Part shown: positions 11,078 through 22,215 of the stretch, piece by piece
Position numbering within the stretch: the first letter of the stretch is position 1
Layout of the letters: each line of letters begins with the position of its first letter
Assembly: GCA_030770535.1 (NCBI GenBank)
Contig: JASVEC010000104.1
Span: forward strand, 1-57,015
Direction of reading: 5' to 3'
From: Batkoa obscura
Taxonomy: Eukaryota > Entomophthoromycota > Entomophthoromycetes > Entomophthorales > Batkoaceae
Length of the DNA stretch: 57,015 bases
Translations under genes and position numbers: made by a program
Notes under the pieces: model-generated
The model's input: the letters and a program-made list of their open reading frames with translations, nothing else
Databases searched by the model: none
Told to the model about the DNA's origin: nothing

Positions 11078-12181
11078 TTATTTTGATGGTGGTAATGGCA
11101 ATGGCTTAACCTTTGAGGATGGTGATAAACCAGATGAGAGGCGAGTAGGTGGTGTTGGTAAATGCCTATGTGGAATTGGTGAGGCCCTGACATCTCTTGA
11201 TGCCAATGGTGGTGTACTAAGTTGAGAATGTGTGTTTGAGCTGGATGGCATATCATCTATTTTGATTTCCGGAGCTTGATTATTTGGTGAACCGCCTAAA
11301 GTTACATCATTACTTGAAGGCGACTTAACAGATCCCTTTGGGGTAGTTATTAATTTATGATCTAATTCTATTTGCTCTCTTTCTAAATAATAATTTTTAT
11401 AATGCAAATATCCAACAATAAATAACAGAACAATAGATAATCCAAATAAAGTATACGAAGTTATATTAGCTGCTCTTGCTTTAACACTTCTTTCAACCTT
11501 TAAAAGCGCCAATGTCCCATCTAAAACTGCCATAATACCAATTTGTAATAAATTAAACGCTGTACAAGGTATCACAATAATTTGAAAAGACTCGTTAAAA
11601 ACAAAGCTCATACAGCCAATAATAATTCCTAAAGCAATAGCGCATAACAATAATACTATCTCAGAAGGCACTATTTTATAAAATAAATTCATTGCTGAAA
11701 ACCCACCTGCGAATCCTATCATTACTGGGCTATACTTTTTAAGACTTTTTACTGTTGTTAAAGATATGCCTGATATCAATGATATTAGTCCAGTGGTTCC
11801 TACTATACTCCAAAAAAAACTTGTCGCAAATGGTCCGGTTGATTTAACTAAAATATAGTATCCTTGAGACCCTATAGCAAACGTTATAGCACCTAAATGG
11901 AATTAATTTACTTAGTTTGATTTTAGGTTGGTTGAATTACCAAAGAAATAAGAAGTGGAAACAAACGTAACTAAACTCCTTGCTCTTATATTAGTTATTG
12001 CAATAGTTAGTCCAAATATAGCTCCTAAACCTCCAAATACTATATAAATGATACATGCCCAAACTAGAGTAAAAAATGATTAGAAATTGAATTGCGTATA
12101 AAGTATATCAAGCTTTTGAACTATCTTTGCTCATTTTTACTTACATCCGATATTGGTATAATAAATATCAAAGTTTGCCAT
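11078..12181 (-). CDS. seven-pass TM7S3/TM198-like (DUF4203) protein, 3 exons
   Basis: Exons 12145-12181 (37 nt), 11941-12063 (123 nt) and 11078-11892 join in frame to 324 residues. The introns are 81 nt (donor GTAAGT, acceptor CTCTAG) and 48 nt (donor GTAATT, acceptor TTTAG). About seven hydrophobic helices fill residues 12-225 (for example CIIYIVFGGLGAIFGLTIAI and PVMIGFAGGFSAMNLFY). A long Ser/Pro-rich cytoplasmic tail follows, ending with a proline cluster (PLPLPPSK). The Gly-rich helix pattern is that of the TM7S3/TM198-like domain. In animals TMEM198 has been linked to Wnt signalling; no function is established in fungi that I know of. The first two exons have exactly the same lengths and phases as those of the gene at 22216-23049, so the structure is ancestral to both. 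The Pro-rich tail is unique to this copy in the window. Confidence 0.8.
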
Positions 12182-12469
12182 TGCTATTTTTACTTTGAAA
12201 TAAACGAAAGGGTATAATAAGTATGGAATGAAGTGATAAAAAATTGATGTTGAAATTGGAATTTTAACTTGTAAAATTGATGCTATTGAATTTTATCTAT
12301 TATTCCTAATTTTTTCAAATAAACATAAATTAATAGAAAAAATAAAAAGATAAAGGTATGAATGAATTATAAATTATTAAAAAAATTAAGTATTTTTTTT
12401 CTCGTTAAAAATTACCCTCAATTGGCTAATCTTTATTTGCTCAAAATAAACGAAGTTTTTATTTAACTG

Positions 12470-12514
12470 TTCGAGAAACCTTGCCAATAAGTTAAATTAA
12501 TTAAGGTTTTCGAA
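12470..12514. repeat. short inverted repeat
   Basis: TTCGAGAAACCTT (12470-12482) faces AAGGTTTTCGAA (12503-12514), leaving a 20-nt loop. Not part of a recognised element. Confidence 0.6.
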
Positions 12515-13452
12515 GTTACGCAAGTACTTTATGCAACCAAATAGAGCTTTTATTAAAAACAAATAGTAATACCAACATTAAAACTCTATTAAAGTGTTTT
12601 ATTATTATCAGTAAATGGGAATATAGTTATTTATTCTAGCCTGCCACCTTTGATTTCTATTTTTAAATCAAAAATTGTATATAATTCTATTTTTAGATTC
12701 AAATGAAGCACAATAAGATAACTTTCTCATTGAAATTGAATATTATTGAAAACTTCCTACTTTTTTGAGATGGTTAAAATTACTAAAACATAAAAATGGG
12801 TTAGTACTTTGTTATGATATTAAATTTCATTGCTTTTTCTTTCAAAAATGACATAATAAATTCCAAATTAATGAGGTATTCGACTTTTATATTAAAATAG
12901 CAAAAACATAATTTAAAAAATGAGGATTTAACGTAAAACTTTAAAATATTAAAATAAAGCCACCTTTTGTTATATAATAAGTCATTGTTAAAATAATGAA
13001 ATGAAGTTAATAACCAGTAAATAATATGATTTTTTAAATATCATCAACAAATAATTTATTTTTTTGCTTTAATTTTACTTTAACTGTTTTTTAACTGTAA
13101 CTTGGGATAATTCCAAGTCATTAAATCATATGGGAAGATCTATCCAATGAGAGTGGATCATTAGATTTTAAAAAGTCATCCTTTTATAGTGTTCGTTTTG
13201 GAAGGAATTGAATTATATATTTTTTTTATCATACAGCATTTTCTATAAGCACAACTGTTGCAGCTCTTTTATGAACTAGCTAGAGGTAGTTTGTATAATA
13301 AAACTGTTTTTTAAAGATTTAATCGATGGCTAATGCGAATATCGATGAATTTTGGTATATATTTTAAAGTAAAATGAACAGTCGACTATTTACAAAAGAA
13401 CTACAATAACCAAAAACAACGCTTATAAAAAATAACATGTGTGTATGATATA

Positions 13453-13804
13453 AGTTAAGTTTATACCAAAAGATCTTGTCAAACAAAAATACATCTTAAC
13501 AAATAAAAAGATCTGCAGTTAAATATTGAGCAAAGATTCATCTAATCCTATTTTGCAACTGCATTGCGACTTAATTACTGACTTATTTGAGAGTAAAACT
13601 TTTATAAATCACGTTGAATTGTACATTAAGCTTTTGGAAACTAAATCGACAAATATTTGGCCTTGAAATTATTGCAATTTTGATCGCACTTTGTTGCAAA
13701 ACTGTAATAAAAATGATACCCCTCTTTGATATTTAGCTATAAATCTTTTTATTTACTAAAGATGTATTTTTACTTGACAAGGTCTTTTGGCATAAACTTG
13801 ACTC
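13453..13804. mobile_element. fold-back/MITE element with about 75-bp terminal inverted repeats
   Basis: The left arm begins AGTTAAGTTTATACCAAAAG. The right arm ends with its imperfect complement CTTTTGGCATAAACTTGACT. Complementarity runs inward for roughly 75 bp at about 85-90 percent by eye, past AATACATCTT and AATAAAAAGAT. The element is about 350 bp, non-coding, and unlike the 100-bp family in sequence. The target duplication is unclear. Confidence 0.7.
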
Positions 13805-14172
13805 AAAAATGAAAACAATTTTTTCAGAATTTAAATCAATTAAAAATGATCAAAATATTGGAGCAAAAAAGGTATTTATATTGTAAATATATTTAGTAAT
13901 TATTTTTTGTTTAGTTTATAATAACAAAACCAATTCATTTTTAAACATAGGTTATCTTTATATCTTGTTTTACTTATATATAAAACTTTGGAGTTTGTAT
14001 CTTCATATACTAATAATTAAATACAGACATGGTAACTCTATATTGTACTATTAATCTAACTTAAACTTAGATTAAAGCTTAGAACTTTGTATTTTCTGTG
14101 TATAAAATTAGAAAGGGCTGTCATAATTATATTCAGCTAATTCAAAAATAAAGATACTTAATCCTTATTTAA

Positions 14173-14278
14173 CCCCTTGGATACTAAATGTTCATTTTTT
14201 ATTGTTTGGGTGGATCGTGATGTCAAATTTATTTTATTGGTTATATTAGCATATTTTTGAAATTTAGTACCTAAAGGG
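14173..14278. mobile_element. piggyBac-type MITE
   Basis: Terminal inverted repeats CCCCTTGGATACTAAAT and its near-complement ATTTAGTACCTAAAGGG enclose about 70 bp of AT-rich DNA. The left flank is TTAA and the right flank TTAG, i.e. TTAA with one change. TTAA targets and CCC-starting ends are typical of piggyBac. Non-coding. Confidence 0.55.
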
Positions 14279-14394
14279 TTAGTTTAATTTAAATCTGTAA
14301 GCAATATTTCATCATTTTATTTTGATTTAAAACCATATGCGACCAATGTTCATAATTGAATTTTGAGTAGTAAAAATTTAACGAGCAATATTCG

Positions 14395-14424
14395 TCCACG
14401 GTACTCAAGTGGTTAAAGGATTTA
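14395..14424 (+). other. tRNA-like box A remnant
   Basis: TACTCAAGTGGTTAAAGGA resembles the D-arm and box A of Ser/Leu-type tRNAs, preceded by a plausible 5' acceptor strand. No anticodon arm, T arm or box B follows, so this is at most a 5' fragment or SINE-head relic. Confidence 0.3.
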
Positions 14425-14506
14425 AATAGAGATACGAAACTGATAGTAATAACTAAAATAAACAATAATAAAGCTGTAAATATTTTTTATTAATGATAAG
14501 AATTTA

Positions 14507-16395
14507 TTAGTTGTTTGAATCTTTAGCAACTTCTTCCTAAACTTTGTATAGATTGGAAGCAGTTTCTGTATTGTAAGTTTTATGATTTTTAGCTGGATTC
14601 CAGGCAAATTCTAAAGGACGAAGCTCCCTAAATTTAGAAGAGTAAAATTTTCTAACAGTGAAATGAAGATTGCCCCTGGTCGGAAGTGGTTGTAGAGCAG
14701 CAGGGTCTTTATTTAATCCGGGATATTCTAAGCCATCTAAAAGACTGTTAAGATAATAAATGGTACCATCAACAAGGAAACCAATAATAGCATCTTTGTT
14801 TTAGAAATCACCAAAAGCATAGCTCTTAACATTGCAGAATCCCTGCATATCGTCATTTAATAAAGTACAGGTAGAATAGCAGATAGAGTTGGAAAATAAA
14901 GTAATGTTTTCTGTTTTAAGTGGCTATTTGTTATTAACTAATAATGGTTTTAGTGGCTTGACGCCACATTTTTTTTTGGAATTGAGGTGTATTTGACTTT
15001 TTCTGTTAGTACCACGATAATAGATCTTAATTTTAGCAAAGGCATTTTGTGAAGCAAGTGGTTTTCTGTCAAGTTGATTATAGTCAATTGGATTTAGAAA
15101 AATACATTAGTATCATCTAGGGTAAGCTTAACAAGTAAAGGAGACCAGCGGATGTCAGTATTAAAAAACTAATAGAAGGATTTGGAAAGAAATAATATAG
15201 CACATTATAACACCAAAAAATGGTGCCACCACCATTATTACTTACATCTAGTATTAGTTTTTCGGCTTATCGGCTTTTAAGTGCCTTTAAATTATTAATA
15301 ATTTCATTATACTAATCAGATCCTTGTTCAACTGAAAAGGTAGAAATGTGAACAACATCTACATTATCGGTCAAAATGTAAGTTTTTACATAAGTACCAT
15401 AGAGAATTACAATTAAAAGCAGGTCAATCGATCTAGAGTCTTTAAATTCAACTAAAGTTTTGATTGAGATTTCCTTAACTTCTGGTACTTTTAATGGTTG
15501 AAACTTATTGTTACCTCCTCCAAGATTTATTCCTATGAGATCATCAAGATCAGTTGTTTCACAATTATTGTCATAAAAAGATTTGAAATTAGCAAAGGTT
15601 TTTTTAAATTTGGAGTAGCAATATAAGTTATAACTACTTCTTTCTCATTATTACCAACATGAGTCCTAAATTTTAGAGTTTCTTTAACTAGCAGAATAGG
15701 AGTGAATTCAAAGCTACCATAGCTAACACCATGTTGATTATTACTTTGAATAGAATGTGGAAGAGTATGTTTCATATAAGAGTTAACATCTCTTGAACTA
15801 CCAACATAATGCTTAGTATATTTTTTGGCAAATCCAAGTGGTTATTTGTCATCTGTAAATAATATTTCAGCAGCTTCCCAAGTATCAAGGAGCGTTTGTT
15901 CATATTTTAAATCTCGAGAGATCTTGACTTTCATTTGTGCCAATTTACCCTCTTCTGTGTATAATGTAAAGAGTTATCTGAAAGCAAAACTACAGAAACA
16001 ATCAGAAGTAGATATAATATGATCATCCTTTAAATTGTTAAAGAATTTAATAATAGCAACTTTGAAATCATATTTAGCATCGTGTTTTCTATACAATATC
16101 TTTTTCAATACAGAATTGATATCAGTATTACTAAGCACTTTGGGATCAGGGGATATTTTAGCTATATTAATAGAAGTATATAGGGGAAAGATCTCTTTTA
16201 AAATATTTGAAATATAATTACGCACTTTATCAGTTAATTCAAAGTTACTATAACAGAGAAGGACATCTTTATAACCAGTTATTGACTTGTTAACTACTTT
16301 GCCACAGTGATTAGCAATTTTAGTATTGCTTTGACCAATTGCTAAAGTAAAGAAGAAAGCTGTCAGTAGGGTAAAACTAAATCATGTAGTATTAG
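14507..16395 (-). pseudogene. secreted S41-family (CPAF-like) serine peptidase, decayed
   Basis: A minus-strand reading recovers most of a fungal S41-type peptidase. It has a hydrophobic leader (FSFTLLTAFFFTLAIG) whose expected start position now reads TGA, then LKKILYRKHDAKYDFKVAI and NNLKDDHI (the Asp-His region that precedes S41 domains). These are followed by AEKLILDVSNNGGGT (the conserved D-x-S-x-N-G-G-G strand), SNSICYSTCTLLNDD around the expected catalytic Ser, and a C-terminal block ending FRELRPLEFAWNPAKN. Several in-frame stops and frame changes interrupt it, for example after CSFAFR, after TDDK and after SYAFGDF; I count at least eight. In fungi such secreted peptidases degrade host or environmental protein. 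The order and spacing of the motifs support the family call. No intact copy is in the window. Confidence 0.7.
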
Positions 16396-16662
16396 ATGAA
16401 GAGTTATTTTCTATCTGGATTGGTGACTTTTTGACTGTGTTTTAGCTTCTTTATATACTTATTTTACAAAAAGTTTGCCTACATCATTAATACATGATGG
16501 TTATTTTTATTTTTATTGTTTTCAAAGAAATGACTTTTAGTAATAATTTCTACTATGGCTATATTGATCTTCGTTCTACTATTCAATTTTTTTAGTATGC
16601 TTTTCATAAAGCATATATGTTTATCTTTGGCTCTGCAAAACCTTTACTATAAAACACTATTT

Positions 16663-16762
16663 GACTATATTTTTTTGATTTCACCTCTTTTTCCATTTCT
16701 TAAAGGCTGTTTGAGTGGAAGAGTTGTTGATAAAATTCTTAGACACAAAAAATACATTCCCA
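16663..16762 (-). mobile_element. palindromic MITE copy 3
   Basis: Reverse-orientation, diverged copy. The inner TTTTTCCATTTCTTAAAGGC, GAGTGGAAGA and the end AATACATTCCCA are recognisable. The left terminus is degraded. Confidence 0.65.
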
Positions 16763-17617
16763 TTTATTACAATTTTGTTCATGTATTTGGTGTTTATTTT
16801 ATATATCATTATGTTGATGTTTGATAATATAATTAGTGATGTAAAGGCATTAGTAAATATTTGGAAAAAAGGTAATGTATAGTAAATTTCTTGTAATAAT
16901 ATACTAGTGACTAGCAATATTAGATTAAATTTAAAATCATAAGGTTTGTATAATATCTGGGAAAATTATATTTATTTTGAGATTGCTATTTCTTTTAATT
17001 TAAATTCATTCATTCAATAAATTTTAGTATGATTGATTTTTAGTTCGCATGAAAAATTAGGTGACTATACTACTTAAATTGATTTATGAACTATTCCTAG
17101 GTTAGTATGAATATCCATTTGATATAAATTATTCAAGAAAACAGACAATAGTTTTGTGTTAATGTTAAAAATCAAGCTTTAAGCAGATTGCTATTTTTAC
17201 TATTGAAATTTATATGAAAGAAATAGTTGAATCTCTGATTATAAATTTTGGAGCAAACATCAATCCTTACTTTAGTTTTGGTTGATTTAAGAATCAATAA
17301 AGCACAGAAAAAGCTATTATGTATTCAAAAGTCAGTCCAATTAAGTACTAATAGTACTTATTTAATAAATGTATCATAATAATATAATATAGTTTTACAT
17401 TCTTAAAGGATCTAGAGTATAATCCATATTTTTATAATGAAATAGAAACAAGGTTAAATTTTAAATCATTTTAATATAAAGTTTTTAGGTTCTAGCTTTT
17501 AGTTTTTTTAATCAACATTAGTTTTAAAGATTTATAATTTCGTTTAATTTAAGTATTAAAATCGACTTAGTCTCAGAGTATAAAAATATTATATAGGATG
17601 GTTTTTATGACATAATA

Positions 17618-17718
17618 TGGAGATGTGTTTTTGTGTTCAAGAATCTTACTAGTAATTTTTCCAATCAAATAGCGCTTAAAAAGTGGAAAAAGTAATGAAG
17701 TAAAAAAAAACGCCCCCA
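17618..17718 (+). mobile_element. palindromic MITE copy 4
   Basis: 101 bp, close to consensus (TGGAGATGTGTTTTTGTG start, loop CAAATAGCGCTTAAAA, GCCCCCA end). TA flanks both sides. Confidence 0.85.
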
Positions 17719-17787
17719 TATACTAACTAACCTATTACCTTATAATAGTACTATTGGACAATTTTCTTACCATATTTATTATAAATT

Positions 17788-17887
17788 TGGGAGTGTTTTT
17801 TCGACTTCATTATTTTTTCCATTTTTTAAGCGCTATTTGAGCGGAAAGTTTGTTAATAAAATTCTCAAATACAAAGATACATCCCCA
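17788..17887 (-). mobile_element. palindromic MITE copy 5
   Basis: 100 bp, opposite orientation to copy 4 and only 69 bp away. Core TTTTTTAAGCGCTATTTGAG is kept. TT flanks both sides. Confidence 0.85.
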
Positions 17888-18256
17888 TTTATTAGTTAGT
17901 TTTTATAATTAACTTGTTAGGCCACAAATACATATAGATATCTTAAATAAAAAGCTACATTTAATTAGCAGTATTAAATATTTCCAGCTAATTAAATTAT
18001 GTTGCTAAAATTCCTAAATTCCACTAATTAAATACTAATAGCTATGATAAATACATTCAGCTTTTTTGTTTTGATAAGTTGATCACAATCATGCTTTTCA
18101 AAAACTAATGTCACTTTAAAAGTTAATTATAATTTTCTTTTTGATATGTGCTGTTGAGTTTTATTATAGATTTTTCAAATTTAAATAAATTACTCTTGAT
18201 TTTTGAACTGTTTTTGGTTTAAATGAGTAGTTATATATATTATTAAAAGTATGATA

Positions 18257-18355
18257 TGGGGTGTTTTTTTGGTTTCATTACTTTCTCTATTTTTCAAGCA
18301 CCATTTGAAGGGGGAAATTGTTAATAAGATTTTTAAACACAAAAATACATCCCCA
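18257..18355 (-). mobile_element. palindromic MITE copy 6
   Basis: 99 bp, reverse orientation. Starts TGGGGTGTTTTTTTGG and ends AATACATCCCCA. The flanks (TA and AA) no longer match. Confidence 0.8.
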
Positions 18356-20098
18356 AATCTTGAATTTAGACAAATAAAATGCAAATATAGATTTTTAATT
18401 GTAAACTGTTTAAAAAGGCAAGAAGCGTATTTTGATGTAACCAATATAAAAAAACCGAAACAGTACTAAATTTAATGACTATTGTAAAATTACGGATTTT
18501 TTGAACTTACATAGATCTGGTATAATAGTAAAAATAAAACTTATAGATGAGTGGATATTACAAATAAACATTGGCTAGGTTTACCTAGAGATTGAGATTT
18601 TTATATTTATTAATTCATATTACTTTTAAATATCACTTTTATAACTTGAAATATCGGATTTATCTTCTCCCAACCTTCATTCAAGAAGTTTATATTCAAG
18701 TTTTATTATTATTGCAATTTAATACCTGGATTAATGATTAATAGTTCCGTTACTATTTTCAAGTCGACCACTCTATAATAAGGAATTTCACTATAGCAAA
18801 GATAAATTATTGAAAACGGGTACTGAAGGGTCATGAAATCAAATTGTGTGATATTAATTCGAAAATTGTTATAAGCTTATTGATATGTTTAGTGACATTC
18901 TTCTTTATTTGTTAATTTCATTGAATAAAATTAGAAATTAACTTTAGATAAACAATTTAGTCTCTAATTATTTGACACATAAAACATGCTATAATAGTTA
19001 TAAATATAACATAAAAAGGAGGCTGGATATATTTTTCTGAAACTGAAAGTATAAAAGTATATTAAAATGCAAAACCACATGATTTAAGTGAGTCGTCTAA
19101 TTAATAATTGAGATTCCCTATGATATTAGTATCCAACTAAGCCTAGAACTTAGTTAAATAAGTACTATATTTTTATTTTTATAGATTTAGATTAATTTCG
19201 TACTTTAATATTTGTGATAACAATTATTCTAAGAATGAGGTAATTTTAGTAGGACATTGTTAATTTTTTAGAGGGCTTAATACAAAACTTTAGTGATCTG
19301 TTAGCCAAAGTAAAAGCTGTTTGGACAAAAACAGTAATAATGTTAATATAGCTTAGAAGATTAAAATAAACCACTATAGTCTATATAGTTTAAGAACTGT
19401 TTTATTTCTAAGTTGTGTTTTATTATAAGAATTCCACCTATAGCTTACATCAGGACTTTTCTACTTACCAATAACAGAAAATCTACTGTTTTTAGCCTCG
19501 CCGCTATCTTAATTTTATTTCTACATTAGTATATTACTAAAGTAATGACTGGTATTCCTTTTTTACACTATACTATCCGTCTTATAATAAAATAAAGATT
19601 TAAAGGAACAATAGGATTTATTATAAGAAAATAATAAAGAGTGATGAATTTAAACTGGGATGCTTTATACCAATATAGTAAAATGTATTTTTGAGAATTG
19701 ATTTCTACTTATAGAGGTAATTATCATTGTATAGAAAAAAGATTGAGTATCCTATTAATCATATCCTTTCTAGCATATAGTTTTTATTTTAGACAAAATA
19801 TTTAACATTTCAATACATTACTTTATAATAAGAAGACTAATGGTGCGAATATTAATAAAAACATATTGGCGTTATCTAAATTGTATTACTGTGTATATTA
19901 AATAATATAAAAAAGCTAAATAAATATTACTTATTTTTAAATTTGTTATTGTAAAAATAAACCATGCAGTTTAAAAAATCTGGTTTAAAATTAGTGAGTT
20001 GGATAAAAGTTATTTTGGATTTTCGGAATTCAGTGAATTGAAAAATTCTTGGATTTTTTCTTTAAGAATAAATTCGCTAATTCTTAGAAATACAGGAC

Positions 20099-20106
20099 TA
20101 TATATA
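20099..20106 (+). promoter_or_regulatory. TATA box of the Zn2Cys6 gene
   Basis: TATATATA sits about 54 bp before the chosen ATG at 20160, the usual fungal spacing when the leader is short. Confidence 0.45.
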
Positions 20107-20159
20107 CTTTCAATAAGAAACAACTTATCGTGTTATATTATTAAAAATAATTCAAATTG

Positions 20160-20915
20160 ATGAGTACTTCAACTAAGCTAAAGTCTAAGAAAAACTGTGT
20201 TCAAGCTTGTGATGGATGTAAAGTGAAAAAGAGAAAATGCGTAAAGGGACAGGATGCAATATGTGAAAACTGCAAAAGGCTAGGCAGCGTATGCACTTAT
20301 TTAATAAAAAATAATAAACGGGGAAATTCAGAAAATTATAAAAAGAAGTCAGCTTCTACCCCAATAATAGAAGGATCTATGGCAAACTATCCAATGAGCT
20401 CTGGCGACCGCTTTTCTGCTAATACAAGCCCTGGAACTCAATTTACTTATGCTTCTACTTCTTATACAAATGTACCATCATCTTATCGCAATCGAAGCCC
20501 ATTATGTTTGGAGGTAAATTCACTGGATTCAAACCTATCGAACGGTACTTTCTTTGACTATGATATGGAGTTAAATGAGTATGTAATTAAAGGATGTGAG
20601 CTAGAAGATTTATTCAACTTAAGCGAAAATTTCCATAAAATACCAAATATCAATTTGATTTCAGTGATATCTGAGCAGCAAATTAGAGATCTAAGGTTTA
20701 TACCTTTAACTAATTCGATCTTGTTATTATTGTACTCTTTAGCTTCAATCACACAGTATTACAGTGATCCTTTAGATATGAAGAAAGTTTCAATTTTGTA
20801 TAATAAGGGTCTTAAGCTATTGCCAGATTGCTCCAATATTCCTGAAATTGAAACGCCAGTAGTAAACACAGCTGTCTTCATTTTAAATTGCTTATACTGT
20901 AACCTAAATATGTAA
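20160..20915 (+). CDS. Zn2Cys6 zinc-cluster transcription factor, short
   Basis: 251 residues from the ATG at 20160; a TTG codon just upstream is in frame but is not a start. Residues 13-45 contain a complete binuclear cluster, C-x2-C-x6-C-x7-C-x2-C-x6-C, beginning CDGCKVKKRKC, which binds two Zn ions and CGG-type DNA half sites. Residues about 55-120 are Ser/Thr-rich. From about residue 165 a helical segment (LRFIPLTNSILLLLYSLASI onward) matches the opening of the fungal middle homology region. The stop then comes after only 85 residues of it, where family members usually run on for 300 or more. A GTAATT at the end of the frame could be a splice donor, but the best acceptor adds only about 15 residues before another stop. 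The gene is most likely C-terminally truncated, though a short functional regulator is possible. Confidence 0.8.
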   Translation: MSTSTKLKSKKNCVQACDGCKVKKRKCVKGQDAICENCKRLGSVCTYLIKNNKRGNSENYKKKSASTPIIEGSMANYPMSSGDRFSANTSPGTQFTYASTSYTNVPSSYRNRSPLCLEVNSLDSNLSNGTFFDYDMELNEYVIKGCELEDLFNLSENFHKIPNINLISVISEQQIRDLRFIPLTNSILLLLYSLASITQYYSDPLDMKKVSILYNKGLKLLPDCSNIPEIETPVVNTAVFILNCLYCNLNM

Positions 20916-22215
20916 TTACTTTATTCTTTTGTGCCTTATCTTTTTATTATAAATTAAATAATTTTTTACCTCTTATAGTTCTTATATTATTTTAGAACAT
21001 AAAATGACATTGGAATTTATAGTTTAGAATTGTTATTCATACTAGTTTAGTATATCATAAAACCCGAGTTTTATTTAAAATATTATCAATATAAATTTTG
21101 ACATAAATTCTGCTATTAAAACATAATCTTTTTCATTTCATATGATGAATTTAAAATAAAATAAGACGATGATAGTCATTAGTATACAAAAGAAACGTAA
21201 ATAAAAAATATTGACTAAAATTAAAGACAATCAATTATTTGGACTTAAACTAGAGTTTTATTCTAACAAAATATGAATATAAACTTTTATCCTGTTGAAG
21301 GCCACTCTCTGATAGTACAGAAAATAATCATGATTATTTTGTAGTTCTTAAATTTGGATTTATGACAACAATTTGAAATCCATGCTTTTACGGTAATAGA
21401 TAACCTATCCTTTTCCCTTTACATAAAAAATGTAAAGACTCATTGTTAACATTCTAGGTTAAAATATAGTTCGAAAAATAATACAAATGGCCCTGGATAG
21501 CATTATGGGCTTATTTAAATGTGCAAAAATCTCTAAAAGGTAAAGCTATTTCCTAAAATTACAATAAGCTATGAAAGTATTGAACTCCTTTACTCCTTTT
21601 GTTTTATATCGCCCCTTTTGCTATACCTTTCATTTTTTGGTTTAGCTGTTTACGTTAATAAAGCGCCAATGGACTTATATACATGAGTTTTTTAATTATG
21701 CAAAATAGCAGTAGTCCATATTTATAGTAAAATTACAATTTCGAGTTGAATCTTTAATAAACGAGCTGTTGGTACTTTCTTACACTCAAATAAAGTGTGT
21801 CCTAGTTTCAAAGTTATTTCGTGCCGATTTAATTAATTACAATTAATAATACTTAAATAACTTATATTAAATAATAAGAATATACAAAGATAAACATGGA
21901 TATTATAGGTTATTAAGCTAATAAAGTAAATTTTTACAGTAATAACAAATTAATTACAAGTGCAATTTAAGTAATCACAATAGCAGAAGACAAACCTATA
22001 GATCTCATTTAATTGGTGGAAACGTAAAAGTAATATAATGGTTACTAAAATTAGACAATGAGAGCTTGAAAAAGTTCTTGAAATTATACATTTAATAAAT
22101 TATATATTAAATTGAAAGTCATTATAGAGAAAATAAGAATTTTTAAAACTTTTACTTTTTTTAACTTTGATAGTTCACTATTTAATTTAATAATACAATA
22201 ATATAATATACTACA
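20916..22215. other. AT-rich intergenic stretch
   Basis: No gene, tRNA or recognised repeat. Only A/T-rich sequence with scattered TATA-like runs. Confidence 0.5.

Larger units (their letters stand above)
12182..14506. other. AT-rich intergenic stretch with fold-back elements
   Basis: No gene. Holds a short hairpin (12470-12514), a fold-back element with long terminal inverted repeats (13453-13804), a piggyBac-type MITE (14173-14278) and a tRNA-like head sequence (14395-14424). Confidence 0.5.
16396..20159. other. AT-rich intergenic stretch with a cluster of MITEs
   Basis: Holds four MITE copies (16663-16762, 17618-17718, 17788-17887, 18257-18355), three of them within 740 bp. Hydrophobic open frames seen here are translations of the MITEs. 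From 18360 to 20095 I see nothing assignable. Confidence 0.5.

Noticed and set aside
11050-11256. His/Gln-rich frame overlapping the TM198-like tail
   Set aside because: Out-of-frame shadow of the Ser/Pro-rich tail of the gene at 11078-12181.
16555-16917. Hydrophobic open frames of 78-89 codons on both strands
   Set aside because: They run through a MITE copy and A/T-rich flanks; the amino-acid composition is what AT-rich DNA gives by chance, and other MITE copies give the same peptides (for example at 18251 and 25907).
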